Below are positions 22,130 to 33,165 of a stretch of 64,000 bases of DNA, one piece after another. Numbering within the stretch: position 1 is the first letter of the stretch; the number at the start of each line of letters is the position of its first letter. The stretch covers positions 602,531-666,530 of the forward strand of contig BJOX01000183.1 of NCBI GenBank assembly GCA_009731375.1, given 5' to 3'. This DNA comes from Paulinella micropora (lineage: Eukaryota; Cercozoa; Imbricatea; Euglyphida). A program made the translations under genes and the position numbers. Under the pieces are notes generated by a model. The model was not told the DNA's origin and made no database searches. It worked only from the letters and a program-made list of their open reading frames with translations.

Positions 22130-22840
22130 CAAAAAAATTTAAAGCACGTAACACAAGCGTCCAGCATGTACCAAGAATTTTCCAACTGTACTATCTTATC
22201 GTGAAGATCTCTTGCCTCAAGCGCTGCTTGCTTCTCGATTGGCCCATCCGCCTGCCAAAGAGCCTCGTTCAGCTCCCCACAGCGAGTGCACCGACCGAAC
22301 TCGTCCTCCCCCTGCACATGCAGATTGTGAAAAGGGTGTTCTCGGTCCTCCCAAACTGCATGAAACTCAGATTCACTCGGAAGATTGGATTGCGGATGAT
22401 TTTTGCGCGCCCATGGCACAAAATGATCAGCGTAGACCTGTTTTTTCTCTGTCTGGAAAGATAAACGATATATATCTTGACGGTAACGATCAGTTAAAAC
22501 CCGGGTGCTTTGTTGCATCATATGTGAAAAGAATTCAGCGCACATGTCAAAAGCGGGCCTCTCTCTCTGTTTGTGGGCACGTATGAGCTCTGGTTTGGTT
22601 CTGCTTTTGATACACTTCTTCAAGGTTGGGAGAGATAGTCAGCACTGCTCCACACCATAAACCAAACAGAAAGCTTTTTGGCAAACCTTGATTGGGAGTT
22701 GGTTTGGAAAAGAAACATGAGCCTTTAGGCGCTTGTCCTTGTCTGAAAGCTGCTTGCGCTGAAGCAACAAACTTGGCTCTGCGTTGACGCGTGCTCGATA
22801 TACACGTTTCTAAATAACAAAGCAACCGCAGAAGGCAAAC
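22130..22840 (-). pseudogene. Transposase-like host repeat protein fragment
   Basis: Minus strand. Reads KAHVSFPNQLPIKVCQKAF near 22710, then after a stop/frame break PELIRAHKQRERPAFDMC, FFSHMMQQSTRVLTDRYRQ, SESEFHAVWEDREHPFHN, FGRCTRCGELNEAL and ARDLHDKIVQLE. A conserved C-x-x-C with downstream His in a long helical region is seen in uncharacterised transposase-like proteins of many eukaryotes; the catalytic half is not visible here. Assignment to a mobile element is inference. Confidence 0.4.
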
Positions 22841-22981
22841 AAGGCTGCATAAGGCAAACAACGCAAACAATGCAATTATGTAGGTAAGAGAGATACGAAG
22901 TCCTTGGCGCGCTTGGATGTCTTGTTTGCCTTCTGCAGCGGAGATGGCGCTAGCCCACCAGCCTAATTATTATTATTATGA

Positions 22982-22984
22982 GAG

Positions 22985-23018
<34 letters not shown>

Positions 23019-23048
23019 GAGAGAGAGAGGAACAACAACAGCAACAAC

Positions 23049-23121
<73 letters not shown>
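22982..23121. repeat. (GA)n and (ATAG)n microsatellites
   Basis: A GA tract at 22982-23028 is followed by CAACAACAG and about 18 units of ATAG to 23121. Confidence 0.95.
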
Positions 23122-23286
23122 TTTATAGAAATGTATCCTCTTTCCTCATGCTCCAAGAGACGCTTCCTTTCACAGCCAAGTACATGCTCTTCTGAGGGAC
23201 TCGACAGATACACCGGGCGAAGCAAGAATTGTGAACAATCGCGACACAATGGCTCGGGTATCTTCCCCATAACCCACAGATTGCCA

Positions 23287-23289
<3 letters not shown>

Positions 23290-23370
<81 letters not shown>
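23290..23370. repeat. (GA)n microsatellite
   Basis: GA/GAAA tract of about 80 bp in host-like DNA. Confidence 0.95.
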
Positions 23371-23371
<1 letters not shown>

Positions 23372-23874
23372 CACGAAGAGGGGGAAGTGTGTGTGTGCTA
23401 GTGGAAGGGGGGGGCTAAGGATGTGCAGGTAGTACTACTTCAGGGCTTTCAAATCTAACCGCCACACCTGGCTGAAAGATCTTTACCCCCTTTTAATCGT
23501 TGTACCAGTACCTAAATAAAGTTATAATACATAAATAATCGACAGAGAAAGTAAAAATACAGAGACAGAGACACAGACAGAACCCGTACCGAACATGACA
23601 TCAGTCTTGGATGCCCTTGACGCTGTGCCCACTAACATTTAATCTGCCAATTTTTGGCCATAAATTCTGCGGAGATTTGAGTATCTCAGGCGTGATGAGC
23701 GACGAACGTGCATGTTCGGGAACCACAAAGCACGTGGTATCTTGATCGTTGGCAAATAGGTCGGCATAATCCTGTGGAGAGTCAAAGTAAGTATTGCGAT
23801 CGACCTAAACAAACAAAAGGAGAGTCACAGGAAGTATTGCGATCGACCTTCCAACAAACAAACAACAACAACAA

Positions 23875-23876
<2 letters not shown>

Positions 23877-23918
<42 letters not shown>

Positions 23919-23931
23919 AATTTCAACATTA

Positions 23932-23991
<60 letters not shown>
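23877..23991. repeat. Poly-A followed by (ACT)n
   Basis: A run of about 40 A, then about 20 ACT units. The poly-A may mark the tail of a retroposed sequence upstream (23580-23870), but no coding part or target duplication is visible. Confidence 0.85.
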
Positions 23992-23992
<1 letters not shown>

Positions 23993-24329
23993 ACTTGGTA
24001 AGCCCAGGATCGCGTCTTCAACCCATTGATTACTTGATCTGCACACACACACGACAGCAATAACCATAAACAATAGAAAGGTAGCTAGTATGTGATATAT
24101 AGACCTTCTGAACCCTCCCCGTGATGATCAGGATAAGAAGTAAGCTCGACCTCAAATGGCTCTGCCCTCTCATCTAAATCTTTCACAAACTTGTGCAGAC
24201 GTGCGCACGAGTAAACATACTGCACGACATAATTGTTGACGATGTTCGGTCCGTTATCAGAGGAGAGATAAAGCTTCGGCCAAGGCTAACTGCCCCCGCA
24301 TCTCCGGCGCGGACGGACCCTACGCCTCG

Positions 24330-26561
24330 TAATCCATGACGTCCATCACGCGGCGGTACAAACTGGACAAACGCACACTCTGATCCTGACGGCAGTAGAT
24401 GTGGAGACAGCGTTCGATTCAGTTGAACTCCCAGTAATACACAACGCTCTGACCGCCATCGTCGCCACCCCTCCGGAATTCCCAGAACTCTTCTCCTTCG
24501 TCCACCACCTTTATCGGGGAGCCACTATGAACACAAAGAAGGAGGAGAAGGACCACATGCCCCGGGCGAACCCATATATCGCGGTCGCGGCACAGCGCAA
24601 GGCAGCCCGATCAGCCCCACTTTTCTCAATCACAAATGAATACCGAAAACGTCTACGGGCTGGGAGTCCCCCCTCAGAGACCACCCCCTGATACCAATTC
24701 TATGGACAGGGCCGCCAGTTCAACTCATGGCCAGCACTTAGAGGCAGGACACTCACCGCAGCAGACGTCACCATCCCCTCCCAACAGATCTTCGCGGACG
24801 ACGAATGGCACGCACATGGTGGACCGGGAACCAAAGAACGATACATCCAACAAGCACGCGAGGAATTCAAGAAGTTCCAGGACGAACTCCACGGGACCGG
24901 TTTCATCACGGCAGCATCCAAAAGCTTCACCCTAGGCATCATGGTCCACCCATCAGGGATCACAGAAGATTTCGAGGGGGGCCTAGTCGGACGAGATGGC
25001 ACACCCATCCCCAGCCTGACCAAATACACTAAAGTCCGATCCTTAGGACTCTTCACATCAGGGCTCAACGATCACAAACCACAGGTAAATGAAGTCATCA
25101 CCAACCTCCTCACCGCCACCCAGGTGGCACTGGGCCTCAACATCACCAACACCAGAAGACGGGAAGCCCTACGAGACCTCGTCCAGGGCACAGCGGACTT
25201 CCCCCTAGGCTGGACAACACTCACCGAGGATGAAGCCAACACCATGGACATATACTATCTGGAATGATTCCGAAATACACTCAATATAAAACGCACAGAC
25301 ATCCCCAACGCACTTTTGTATGCGCCCTGAGGTAAATGCGGAGGATTCTGCCTCCCACGTTTTAAGGATAGGGCGAACATAAGGATGGCTACGGTCTTTC
25401 TCTGGGGACTGATCTCCCATGATCGCGCCACCCAAATAGCAGTCCACTCACATCTACGCCTACTGAAAGATGCCTTCCTACCACAACAGGACCGGACGGA
25501 CGGGTGTAATCCATGCAGACCACCCCTTGATCAACACCCCCCCAGACACGGTTAACCACACAACACCCGACCCGAATACCTCCCGCCGCCGGCCCCCCCG
25601 GGAAACACAGACTCACCAGAAGGAACAAGAGGCTCAAGCTCAAACCCTCATCCAACAAATCCAAGACCTTAACATCCCCCCAAGCTACCTCCACACCGCG
25701 AGACTACCTAAGGCCCGGGGATGGCACCCAGATGACCAAGACCCATGGGAATACCCCCCTCCAGGCACAGCGTACTACCAACAATCGATTCGGACCCTGC
25801 AACCAGCACACACACCCTGGAAGGACATCAACGAGAATTGCCCCCGCCCACCCCCCATACGGAACCAACCCTTCCTGGATTGGTACTCACACGAACAACT
25901 CCTAACCCAAAGGAGATATCAGGGACTGGAATGGATAGGCAGTTGCCGCGATCTGGGGATACTAGGGATACAACTGCGCCAGGGGGACAACGACCAAGTC
26001 ACAAACGATGCCAACGGCAGACTCCGCTCCCATTACGTCATCACAGTCCAACACCGGTTCACGGGGAAAATCACACTAGCAGCGGACAGTAGGCAAGCAA
26101 TACTACGTGCGAAAGAAGACATACGGGACAGGAACCTTGGGTCACTCAGACACAGGGTAAGCACCAATCTAGGAAAAAAAACGATTGCCCCACGGTTCGC
26201 GTTAAAATTGGGACCAGCAGCCGAAATGAGGGGCGAAACACAACATATCTCCAGCCAATACCTGATCCCCTCCACGCGAAGAGAGGACTGGGAGATAAAA
26301 CTCATATTGCTTTGCCAGCTTAACGCGTGGGACACACCAGCCATGAAAAGCGTACGCACTCAAAGGCGGGAAGATGGCAAATGCCCGTACTGCGACCATG
26401 TTGGGACCATCGAACACTTCATGACTTGCGTGGATCCTCCACACCCACAAGAACTGATCGGCGCCCTAAACGCCAGACACTCCGCATCCCGAGAAGTCCT
26501 GAAAAAACACCTTAGCAATAACACAAACATCCCAGATGCAAACCAACCCCACCGTAAGTAG
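24330..26561 (+). mobile_element. Non-LTR retrotransposon, R2/CRE-like, 5'-truncated and decayed
   Basis: Reverse transcriptase motif A is ILTAVDVETAFDSV at about 24385-24425, then FSFVHHLYRGATM. The motif C box appears as QQIFADDEW near 24790. The thumb and connection regions follow (LNITNTRRREALRDL, FPLGWTTLTEDEA). The C-terminal open frame (25470-26561) ends in a zinc knuckle CPYCDHVGTIEHFMTC and LNARHSASREVLKKHL, the arrangement typical of R2/NeSL/CRE-type elements. Several frame breaks; no restriction-like endonuclease domain recognised after the knuckle. GC content is much higher than the flanking viral DNA. Confidence 0.7.
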
Positions 26562-26885
26562 ATGATAACCCAGAACTCTGCGAGAGTTTTATCGAATTCT
26601 AGCATTCGTTCTAGGTTTTGAGGTTTCCTATTGATAGTAAATACAAAGAAACAAAAGAAGTCAAATAGCCTTCTACAGCACACTTAGAGAAAAAATGTAT
26701 GTATCATTAAATTTACCTTTTTCGTCTTACTCTTCAGAAGCAACTTCAACTCACCTACCACACACAAACAAGTATGGTAGATAAAATTTCTTTGCAAGCA
26801 GGAGGGCTTTCGCCCAATTTTTTGAATTGAATACACACTAGTTTACACTCCTATGTGCGAAAGGAGTTAGTAGTGAGAAATACTA
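26562..26885. other. No gene recognised; junction of host repeat and block D
   Basis: AT-rich linker between the non-LTR element and the first viral-type gene of block D. Nothing coding seen. Confidence 0.5.
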
Positions 26886-27363
26886 TTACTCAATTCTTTG
26901 TCTCTTGTATTTTTCATATGATTGAATTATTTCTGATGTTGTTTTCCCACTATCAATCATCTTTCGTGTTTTCATCTCGTCATCTATTCCCATTGGTTGG
27001 TTTTCAGCACTCAACCAATGTTCAAACAATCTTAATTGCTTTTCTTTCGTTCTTCTTTTCTCAATTTTTCTCGTTTCATTTGTTCAATTTTCTCCTTTCT
27101 GCTAATATCTAATTTTCTCGTTTCAATTATTTCTTCAATTGTGAGTGTTTTATTTTCGAAATCTCTTTTCTGTCTTTCCAATTCAATTCTTTCTTTTTTG
27201 TTCTCGTCAAGTCTGCTTTGTATTATTTCATTTCTTGTTTCGTTTTTCAATTTTAGTTTTATTAATTCAGATAGTTTTTTGTCTTTCACTTATTTTCCAA
27301 CCATTTATTCTTTTCTTCTCTTTCAACATATTCATTATCGCTGTTATCATCATGATCGCGCAT
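26886..27363 (-). pseudogene. Charged coiled-coil protein (block D)
   Basis: Minus strand, ATG at 27363: MRDHDDNSDNEYVEREEKN, then a long coiled coil (KLSELIKLKLKNETRNEII, NKKERIELERQKRDFENK), then in a shifted frame LFEHWLSAENQPMGID, KMIDSGKTTSEIIQSYEKY, ending at 26886. Two frame breaks. Function unknown. Base use matches the neighbouring integrase. Confidence 0.5.
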
Positions 27364-27637
27364 AATGTAATCTTGTCCAAAAAAGTCAGGGTGTCACGGG
27401 TGCTAACTTTATAGACCTTCGATCCCTTATCCTCACCTTTCCCGTGTGTGGTGGTTGGCCTAATAAGTAAAATGGAAAAACTAGACAGGCGGGCACATAT
27501 CTCCCTCCATTTTTTTCTGGAACACTCCAAACCATATGAATTTTCTTAGATGTCTTCATTTCTTGGTTTTCTCAAAAGACCAAAGTGGTCAAGAAAAAAG
27601 ACCAAACCCTTGATGTTTTTGCCGTGTGTGTGTGCAG

Positions 27638-28151
27638 ATGTCGGGCAATGAACAACAGGAGGAGCCAGAGGAGGAGCCAGAGGAGGAGCCAGAGGAGGAG
27701 ACAGAAGACCCAGAAGTCAAGGTTAGTTTTGTTCTCTGTTTTTTCTTTGCTAATGAATGTTTCACAGGTTGTAACTGACGCACTTGAAAGATTGTATGTT
27801 GGTCGCATAAAGTTAGGGAATATACCAAAGGAGCTGGGATGCAATAGGGTGGTCGCTGTTAAAAGTCCGAATACAGATCGCAGGAAACCAGTAGAGAGTA
27901 AGTCAGAATATTGGGTATACCTTGACAGACGGAATGGTACAGCAAAACTTTTTAACCAGAGGAACGAAGGTTTACCAATGGTAAAATTGCATCGTTTTAA
28001 GTCAGAATTGAGAAAGCATCAAACTCCAGAGCGTTTTGTGGTCGAATTTACCGACGGAACACTCAAGCTATTTAGACTTTGGGACATTGACAAAATCTCA
28101 GATTACTTCGGGCTAACAGTCAAGACCGCATTCAGAGTTGATGTTGATTAA
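27638..28151 (+). CDS. Spliced gene with acidic repeat start, function unknown
   Basis: Exon 1 starts at ATG 27638 (MSGNEQQEEPEEEPEEE) and ends in AAG at 27721. A 46-bp intron 27722-27767 has GTTAGT at the donor, CTAAT before a pyrimidine stretch, and CACAG at the acceptor. Exon 2 continues in frame: VVTDALERLYVGRIKLGN, YWVYLDRRNGTAKLFNQ, FVVEFTDGTLKLFRLWD, stop at 28151. Reading through the intron in exon 1's frame gives a stop, which supports splicing. The sequence just upstream (CCAAACCCTTG ... GTGTGTGTGTGCAG) recurs before the gene at 30703, so a leader intron is likely. Family not recognised. Confidence 0.55.
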
Positions 28152-28260
28152 ACAAGGGTCGCTGATGCATTATTTTATTATATACTTTTCTTATCCACTT
28201 ATTACATTCAAAATCAAGAAAAGTATATAAACAAATTCATTAAAGTTATTCTTCAGTTCA

Positions 28261-29240
28261 TTAAAGGTCCATTATTACTTTTGCCTTTCGCTCTCTCTTA
28301 CTAGTTCTTATATTTTCCGGTTCTATTTCCTCCCGCTTTAGCAGTTCTTTAGTCTTTTTCTCTTTAATAATTTCTTTGTTTGCTCCTTTATATCTTTTTC
28401 TTCGTCAATGGGTTTAATAAAATCAGTTTTCAATAAATCTCTTGGACTTACCAACTCATCATTATTTAATATTAATTTAAACCCCTTCCGGCCCTTGACT
28501 TCATAAATAATTTTACTGAAGGTCTTCCCACCTTTGGAGAAAACATTTCTTTTGTTTTCTTTTCTTACATTATCACCAACATTAAATTCGTCTATCAAAT
28601 TATTCCGTGTTATAACTTGTTTATTTTTGTCTCTTCCGAAAAATACATCCACTGGTTTAGCATGAACACCTATGCAGTTTATGATTATAAGCATTGACTA
28701 AGTCCTCAATATAACTGACCCAGTCGAAATTACGATTAGTTTCAAATAAAAGGTCAAGCCATATTCTAATACTTCGTATCACTCTATCAACAACTGCAAG
28801 GGCTCTATGGTCGTCAACTTCAACGACATCGTGTTTAATTCCATTTTCAATAAAATAATCGCGGGTTGCTACTTTATATTCTCCACCGCTGTCAGTAGTA
28901 ATTGATTTTGGTTTATATTTGATTGATTTTAAAGCATAATAAACTTCTTTCGATGTTTTATTTTTTAGCGGAATAATTATTAAATATCGGCTATGACAAT
29001 CTATCCAAACAAGCATCCAAGCATAGCCCTTATTTCCTTTCTTATCTTTTATCTTACTCATATCCGCTAAATCTAAGAAAACTTGGTCCAAGGGTTTATC
29101 AACCCATATCGTGTTCCATATTTTCGGGTTCTTTTTCTGATGATGTATTTCAAGTGCTTCTTCTTCCTTTGTTTAACTATTTCTCCCGAAGGTGTGTCTT
29201 CTGTATTAATAATTATATGTTTATGGTCTAAATCAGGCAT
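28261..29240 (-). pseudogene. Retroviral-type (rve) integrase of Maverick/polinton kind
   Basis: DNA integrase. ATG at 29240. The N-terminal part holds KQRKKKHLKYIIRKRTRKYG; the catalytic core has FLDLADMSKI (first Asp), ITTDSGGEY (second Asp), and DDHRALAVVDRVIRSI where the third acidic residue is Asp instead of the usual Glu. Then YNHKLH and in a shifted frame KPVDVFFGRDKNKQV, an SH3-like tail (FNVGDNVRKENKRNVFSKGG, LVSPRDLLKTDFIKP) and, after another shift, a chromo-like end RTSKRERKAK with stop at 28261. Three frameshifts. Head to head with the gene at 29252. Integrases of this kind make target-site duplications on insertion. Confidence 0.75.
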
Positions 29241-29251
29241 TATATATATAA
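29241..29251. promoter_or_regulatory. 11-bp divergent TATATATATAA spacer
   Basis: Only TATATATATAA separates the start codons of the integrase (-) and the small protein (+). It may be a shared bidirectional TATA element; similar TATATA boxes lie 5-15 bp before many viral start codons in this window. Confidence 0.4.
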
Positions 29252-29508
29252 ATGAGATTTTCAAAGTCGAATGTAAAAAACAAAAAATATAAAGTCATTA
29301 CTCCAAAAGGTAAGGTTATTAATTTTGGTGATACCAGATATGAACATTATAAAGACCGAATTGGATTATATTCACATTTTAATCATCTTGATAAAGAAAG
29401 AAGAAAAAAATACAGAATACTGGCAAAGGCTATAAGAAATTCAAAGGTGAATTAACTTATAATAATCCAGAATACGCTAATTATTATTCTTATCATTATC
29501 TTTGGTGA
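29252..29508 (+). pseudogene. Small conserved viral-type protein ending YYSYHYLW
   Basis: Begins MRFSKSNVKNKKYKVITPKG, then VINFGDTRYEHYKDRIGLYSH, LDKERRKKYRILAKA, and in a shifted frame a Tyr-rich end SYHYLW with stop at 29508. The pattern FG-x-x-x-Y-x-D/H-Y, H-x-D-x-x-R-R-x-x-Y and a C-terminal S-x-x-x-LW is that of a small protein common in polinton-like and large DNA viruses (I recall it as DUF5754; not checked). One frameshift near 29445. Role unknown. Confidence 0.6.
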
Positions 29509-29562
29509 AGATATTACATCGGTTATACTTTAACGGCAGACGATGTTTGAGCTCGAGAATAA

Positions 29563-29735
29563 CTAAAACTTGAGAAACATCCGCGAGACATCATCATTTT
29601 TTTCTTTCTTATTTGTCTTTTCAGATTGATTATAAACATTAACAGATATGTTTGATTTCTTACCTTTCCCTTTCTTAGGGTTCTTCTTCTTCACTACTTT
29701 CGCTTTCACTTTCTTCACTCTCTGGCTCAGGCCGA
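29563..29735 (-). pseudogene. Truncated acidic/basic protein, cut by copia sequence
   Basis: C-terminal fragment on the minus strand: an acidic run (ESEESESESSEEEE) then KKGKGKKSNISVN and a stop at 29563 after VSRMFLKF. Upstream the frame enters the copia fragment at about 29735. The acid-rich part resembles gene X (1-281 and 59561), and this could be its missing C-terminal part, but the overlap is too short to be sure. Confidence 0.4.
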
Positions 29736-30640
29736 ACCCCCAAGCATGAAATGGATCACCGCAAGTCGGGCGCGTCGATCGCCCCAATCTCCCTTCCAAT
29801 TCTCATCAGGATATGATGTCAGGCGATTGCTCTCCTTTTGGTAGAATCGGATTTTCGCCTGGCTGTACCCTGAAGGTAACTCATCACCTGTTCCGCCAGT
29901 TGAAAGGGGAATTCCTCCGGTTTTGAGGCATATCGGGCCATCTCGGCCACCGGCCCAAGCGTGTCATTACGAGTCACCCGCATCCAGATAAGTATCCCGC
30001 AGATGTGATAGGGCGAAAACGCCTCCAGTACACTTGGAACTCCCGCTCGGCATCCAGGCATCAGCCACTGTGAGTCTACAGACGATAAGTCTTTGGTCTT
30101 CAAACGCTCGCTGGCTTCCTTGATACACGTTTCCTGAAGCAGCTTGATGGTCCTCCCCAACTCCGGATGCCTGCCGTCCTCTATGTCTATTCCAACCACA
30201 CCCGTTGGCAGTTCACTCTTGAACACCTTGAAGCGACTTTCTCCCGCCGCTCTAAATTCTTCTTTTGCCTCTTCGCTGCTGAAGCACATCATGATATCGT
30301 CCACATGGACGAACCCGATGTCAGGCTTCTGTTGCCCCGAACGCCAGCGAAAGAAAAAGCACGGAAAATGCTTTGTGCTGCTCGTACCCTTGCGACACCA
30401 TGAAAGGCACCAGCACTTGCATCCACCACTTTCTCCCGGCATCCGGTCGACGTCCGTAAAGCGCCCTCACCATTTCCCAGACATACCCCTCCTCTTCAAA
30501 GCCGAACGGAGGTACCAGGTAGGTAGGTCGCATCCCCTTTTCTTCCACCTCGGCCCCTATGTAGGCCGTGCCTACATCGAACTTGCCCAATACGAGGTCG
30601 TAGAACGTCACTGTTTCTTTTTTTCATTCTGCGACTTTTT
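29735..30640 (-). mobile_element. Ty1/copia reverse transcriptase fragment
   Basis: Minus strand: FDVGTAYIGAEVEEKG, YLVPPFGFEEEGYVWEM, RALYGRRPDAGRKWW (RT fingers and palm), then the catalytic box FVHVDDIMM, GVVGIDIEDGRHPELGRTI, TRNDTLGPVAEMARYASKP and VMSYLQGTARR, ending with WKGDWGDRRARL and FMLGGSA at the junction. These are the ordered copia RT and connection motifs. RNase H and both LTRs are missing here; an RNase H plus LTR piece lies at 59.9-61.1 kb. GC-rich compared with the flanking viral DNA, frames broken. Confidence 0.8.
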
Positions 30641-30702
30641 CAGAATTCCCAAAGTGTCCAAGTCAAGAAGTCCAAACCCTTGTCGTGTGTGTTGCAGGTG
30701 CC

Positions 30703-31185
30703 ATGGCCGACGAAGAGGAGCAGGATGAGGAGGAGCAGAATGAGGAGGAGAAAGCCCCCGCCGTCGCCGACCCAGCAGTGGAGCCATTGGTTCAGCAAAT
30801 GACCGCGCTCGTCATTGCCCCTTTCGTGCCGCACAATCCGCAGAGGATGATTCCAAAGTTCGGTCGTGGACTTAATCTTTCAATTCTCTACAAAAGGGAT
30901 AAACCTCTAAATCCATTAATAGAATTTGATGCAATGAGGGCGAGGGGATATGTCGCTAATGGTTATTTAGAAAAGAAAGCCATTTTTGGCAGAGCAGAGT
31001 CGAAGTCTGGAAATGTAGAAGGGCTTCAGGGCTTTGGTCTTTTCGTTTTGTTCATTAGTCCGCTTCAGGAAGATGAGCGGATTTATGTGTTTGCGCACAG
31101 AGGTTCGCTCAATAAGTTCATTCGTGGCACAGGAACAGATACTTTTTTGAACATATACACAACCATGGCCAACTTTGCTCCTTAA
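30703..31185 (+). CDS. Acidic-start protein, function unknown
   Basis: Intact open frame of 160 codons from ATG 30703 (MADEEEQDEEEQNEEEKAPA), then a globular part FGRGLNLSILYKRDKPLN, GFGLFVLFISPLQEDER, LNIYTTMANFAP. The first third is GC-rich, the rest AT-rich, as if a leader exon had been joined to another sequence. The leader (CAAGAAGTCCAAACCCTTG ... GTGTGTTGCAG) matches that of the spliced gene at 27638 and ends in an acceptor-like CAG. Family unknown. Confidence 0.45.
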   Translation: MADEEEQDEEEQNEEEKAPAVADPAVEPLVQQMTALVIAPFVPHNPQRMIPKFGRGLNLSILYKRDKPLNPLIEFDAMRARGYVANGYLEKKAIFGRAESKSGNVEGLQGFGLFVLFISPLQEDERIYVFAHRGSLNKFIRGTGTDTFLNIYTTMANFAP

Positions 31186-31349
31186 TTAAAAGCAACTTGT
31201 CGTATGTGGAAGTTGCTTTGATAAATTTTGGAAGCAATTTCCACATATCACTTTATCGATCGGTCTCTTCGGATACTGGGCCATAGTTGTAATTCCATTC
31301 ATATGTGAGCAGGTGCGAGAGATATTTATTAAATTCATTTTATTATCCA

Positions 31350-31740
31350 CTGTCCAACCTGTCCAAGGTTGCCTTAATGATTTTAAACGTCGGACACAAC
31401 GTCGGACACTTTTCAATGTTAANNNNNNNNNNAATGTTAATTTTAAACGATTTTATTATGAATTCTTCTTATTATTATCTATTTTTTAACATGTCCAACC
31501 TGTCCGACCTGTCCGACCTTTAAAAAAAAATAGGTCCCCCCCCCCTTTTTTTTTATACCCACTCGGAAAAATTTTGAAAAAAGGTCGCCAACGTCGGCCA
31601 ACGTTGGACAACCCCCTTAATAAAACGAATTTTATTCAATCTCTCACTGCTATTTATGTTAGACGGCCAACGTTTACTTTTCAATCATTAATACCTCTGA
31701 CAATGTAGTCATTAAGACCTCGGCCAACGTCGGACACTGC
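31350..31740. repeat. Array of TGTCCRAC / GTYGGACA half-sites with palindrome
   Basis: TGTCCAAC and TGTCCGAC copies lie at 31353-31370 and 31490-31515 in one orientation; ACGTCGGACA and CAACGTCGG copies at 31387-31410, 31588-31613, 31660-31675 and 31713-31730 in the other. A perfect 10-bp palindrome CCAACGTTGG is at 31598-31607. The array sits between the gene at 30703 and the recombinase start at 31816. Candidate binding, attachment or telomere-resolution sites; a gap of 10 N interrupts it at 31423. Confidence 0.6.
31423..31432. other. Assembly gap (10 N)
   Basis: Ten N, with AATGTTAA on both sides, which suggests an unresolved join or collapsed repeat. Confidence 0.95.
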
Positions 31741-31815
31741 AACCAAAGGAAAATTTACGACATCTGAGTATTTTAATTTAAAAAAAATAATAGACTTGTT
31801 TAATATACACTAGCA

Positions 31816-33165
31816 ATGTGGAGTGAAAGCGATAAGAAGTTTATAAGGCAGTTAAAAGTGGCTGATACTGAAAATAAAATTCATAATGTTGTGTCTAACT
31901 TTCTTGAAATTGATTCCAAGCAATCAATGGCTTTTCATAAGGCCATAATCATGTCATTTAGTAATCCAACAACAGATAAAGAAGCACTGGAAGCATTAAA
32001 AGTCATTTATCCAAAGTATGTCATAATCTATCCAAATTTAAATACAAGACGGCAAAGATTATCGGAAGTGACAACACAGGCAATTAAGCCTAATCAAAGC
32101 GCAAAAGTCTATGAAATGAGCAATCTAGACCAGTTTTTTAATTTAAATGAGGACGAACGAGTTGAAATTGTAGAAGGATACAAAAAAGATGTAAAGCAAA
32201 AAAACGAACAAAAAATACAATTGATGTAAGAGATGTTATGGCAAAAATGAATGAGATGATATTAAGCAATGATCCTTATTTAAAACTACTTGCTTTGATA
32301 ATAACCATTGGAGCGAGGCCTGTGGAAATATTTGACAAAAATATATATGAACTCGTGCCCGATAAGCCGAGTTGGTTGAAAGTAAATAATCTAGCAAAGA
32401 AACGAGAGGGACAAGAAAAGAATTGGACAGAAAGACCAGTGATTTTTATTTACTCCCGAGTTTGTAATTGAAAAAGTCAATTCTATAAGAAATCATTTCA
32501 AAAAGAAAAAAGCAGTTATTATCAACGATGATGGAGTGCGTGATAAGCAGAAAAACAACAAACTAAATAAACGTGTGATTAAAATTTTTCCGTGGCTGGC
32601 AGACTACAAACAAAAAAGCAGTATGTTGAGAAAATTATATGCTAGTTTATCTTATTCAAATTTTGCCAAACCAAAAACTACAAACTTTAATACATGGGTC
32701 TCCAATGTGTTAGGACACGGCGATTTACTCACATCATTTTCTTATAGTTGGGTGAATGTGGCAGACCCTGAGGAAATTAAAGCAGAAGGAAATAAGACTG
32801 AACTTGAGGAGTTAAGACGCAAAATAGATTTATGTCTGAATTTAAATAATGCCAATAAAACTGAAAGCGAAAACGGAGAAGAAGAAAGCAAATATCAACC
32901 ATTAGGAAAAGGGGCTAGCAGAGAGGATAAGTATAAATTGCTCGAACAGATTTACAACGATAATCCAAATATTACAAATACTAAACTACGACAATTAAGC
33001 AAGATTGGAGCCGTTATTGTTAATGAGTTTATCAAAGAGAAGAGGAGTGGAGCGACGAAGAGTGAAGCGAAAAAAGAAGCAAAACCACAAGAAGAACAAT
33101 CAGAGGAAGAAAAAGAACCATTAAGGAGAAGCACAAGAAATAAACAAAAAGTTCAAAAAGATTAA
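31816..33165 (+). pseudogene. Protelomerase-like tyrosine recombinase
   Basis: DNA breakage-rejoining enzyme. The N-terminal helical domain is MWSESDKKFIRQLK... In the catalytic part: first Arg in IITIGARPVEIF (32300-32330), a Lys in WLKVNNLAKK, second Arg in SSMLRKLYASLSYSNF (32620-32660), then WVSNVLGHGDLLTSFSYSW, which gives the His and the likely nucleophile Tyr (32700-32755). The R-x-x-Y-A...LGH-x-x-x-x-T-x-x-x-Y pattern is closer to telomere resolvases (TelN/TelK type) than to ordinary phage integrases. The C-terminal extension is acidic, then helical (YKLLEQIYNDNPNITNTKL), ending RRSTRNKQ. Frameshifts near 32222 and 32455. Confidence 0.65.
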
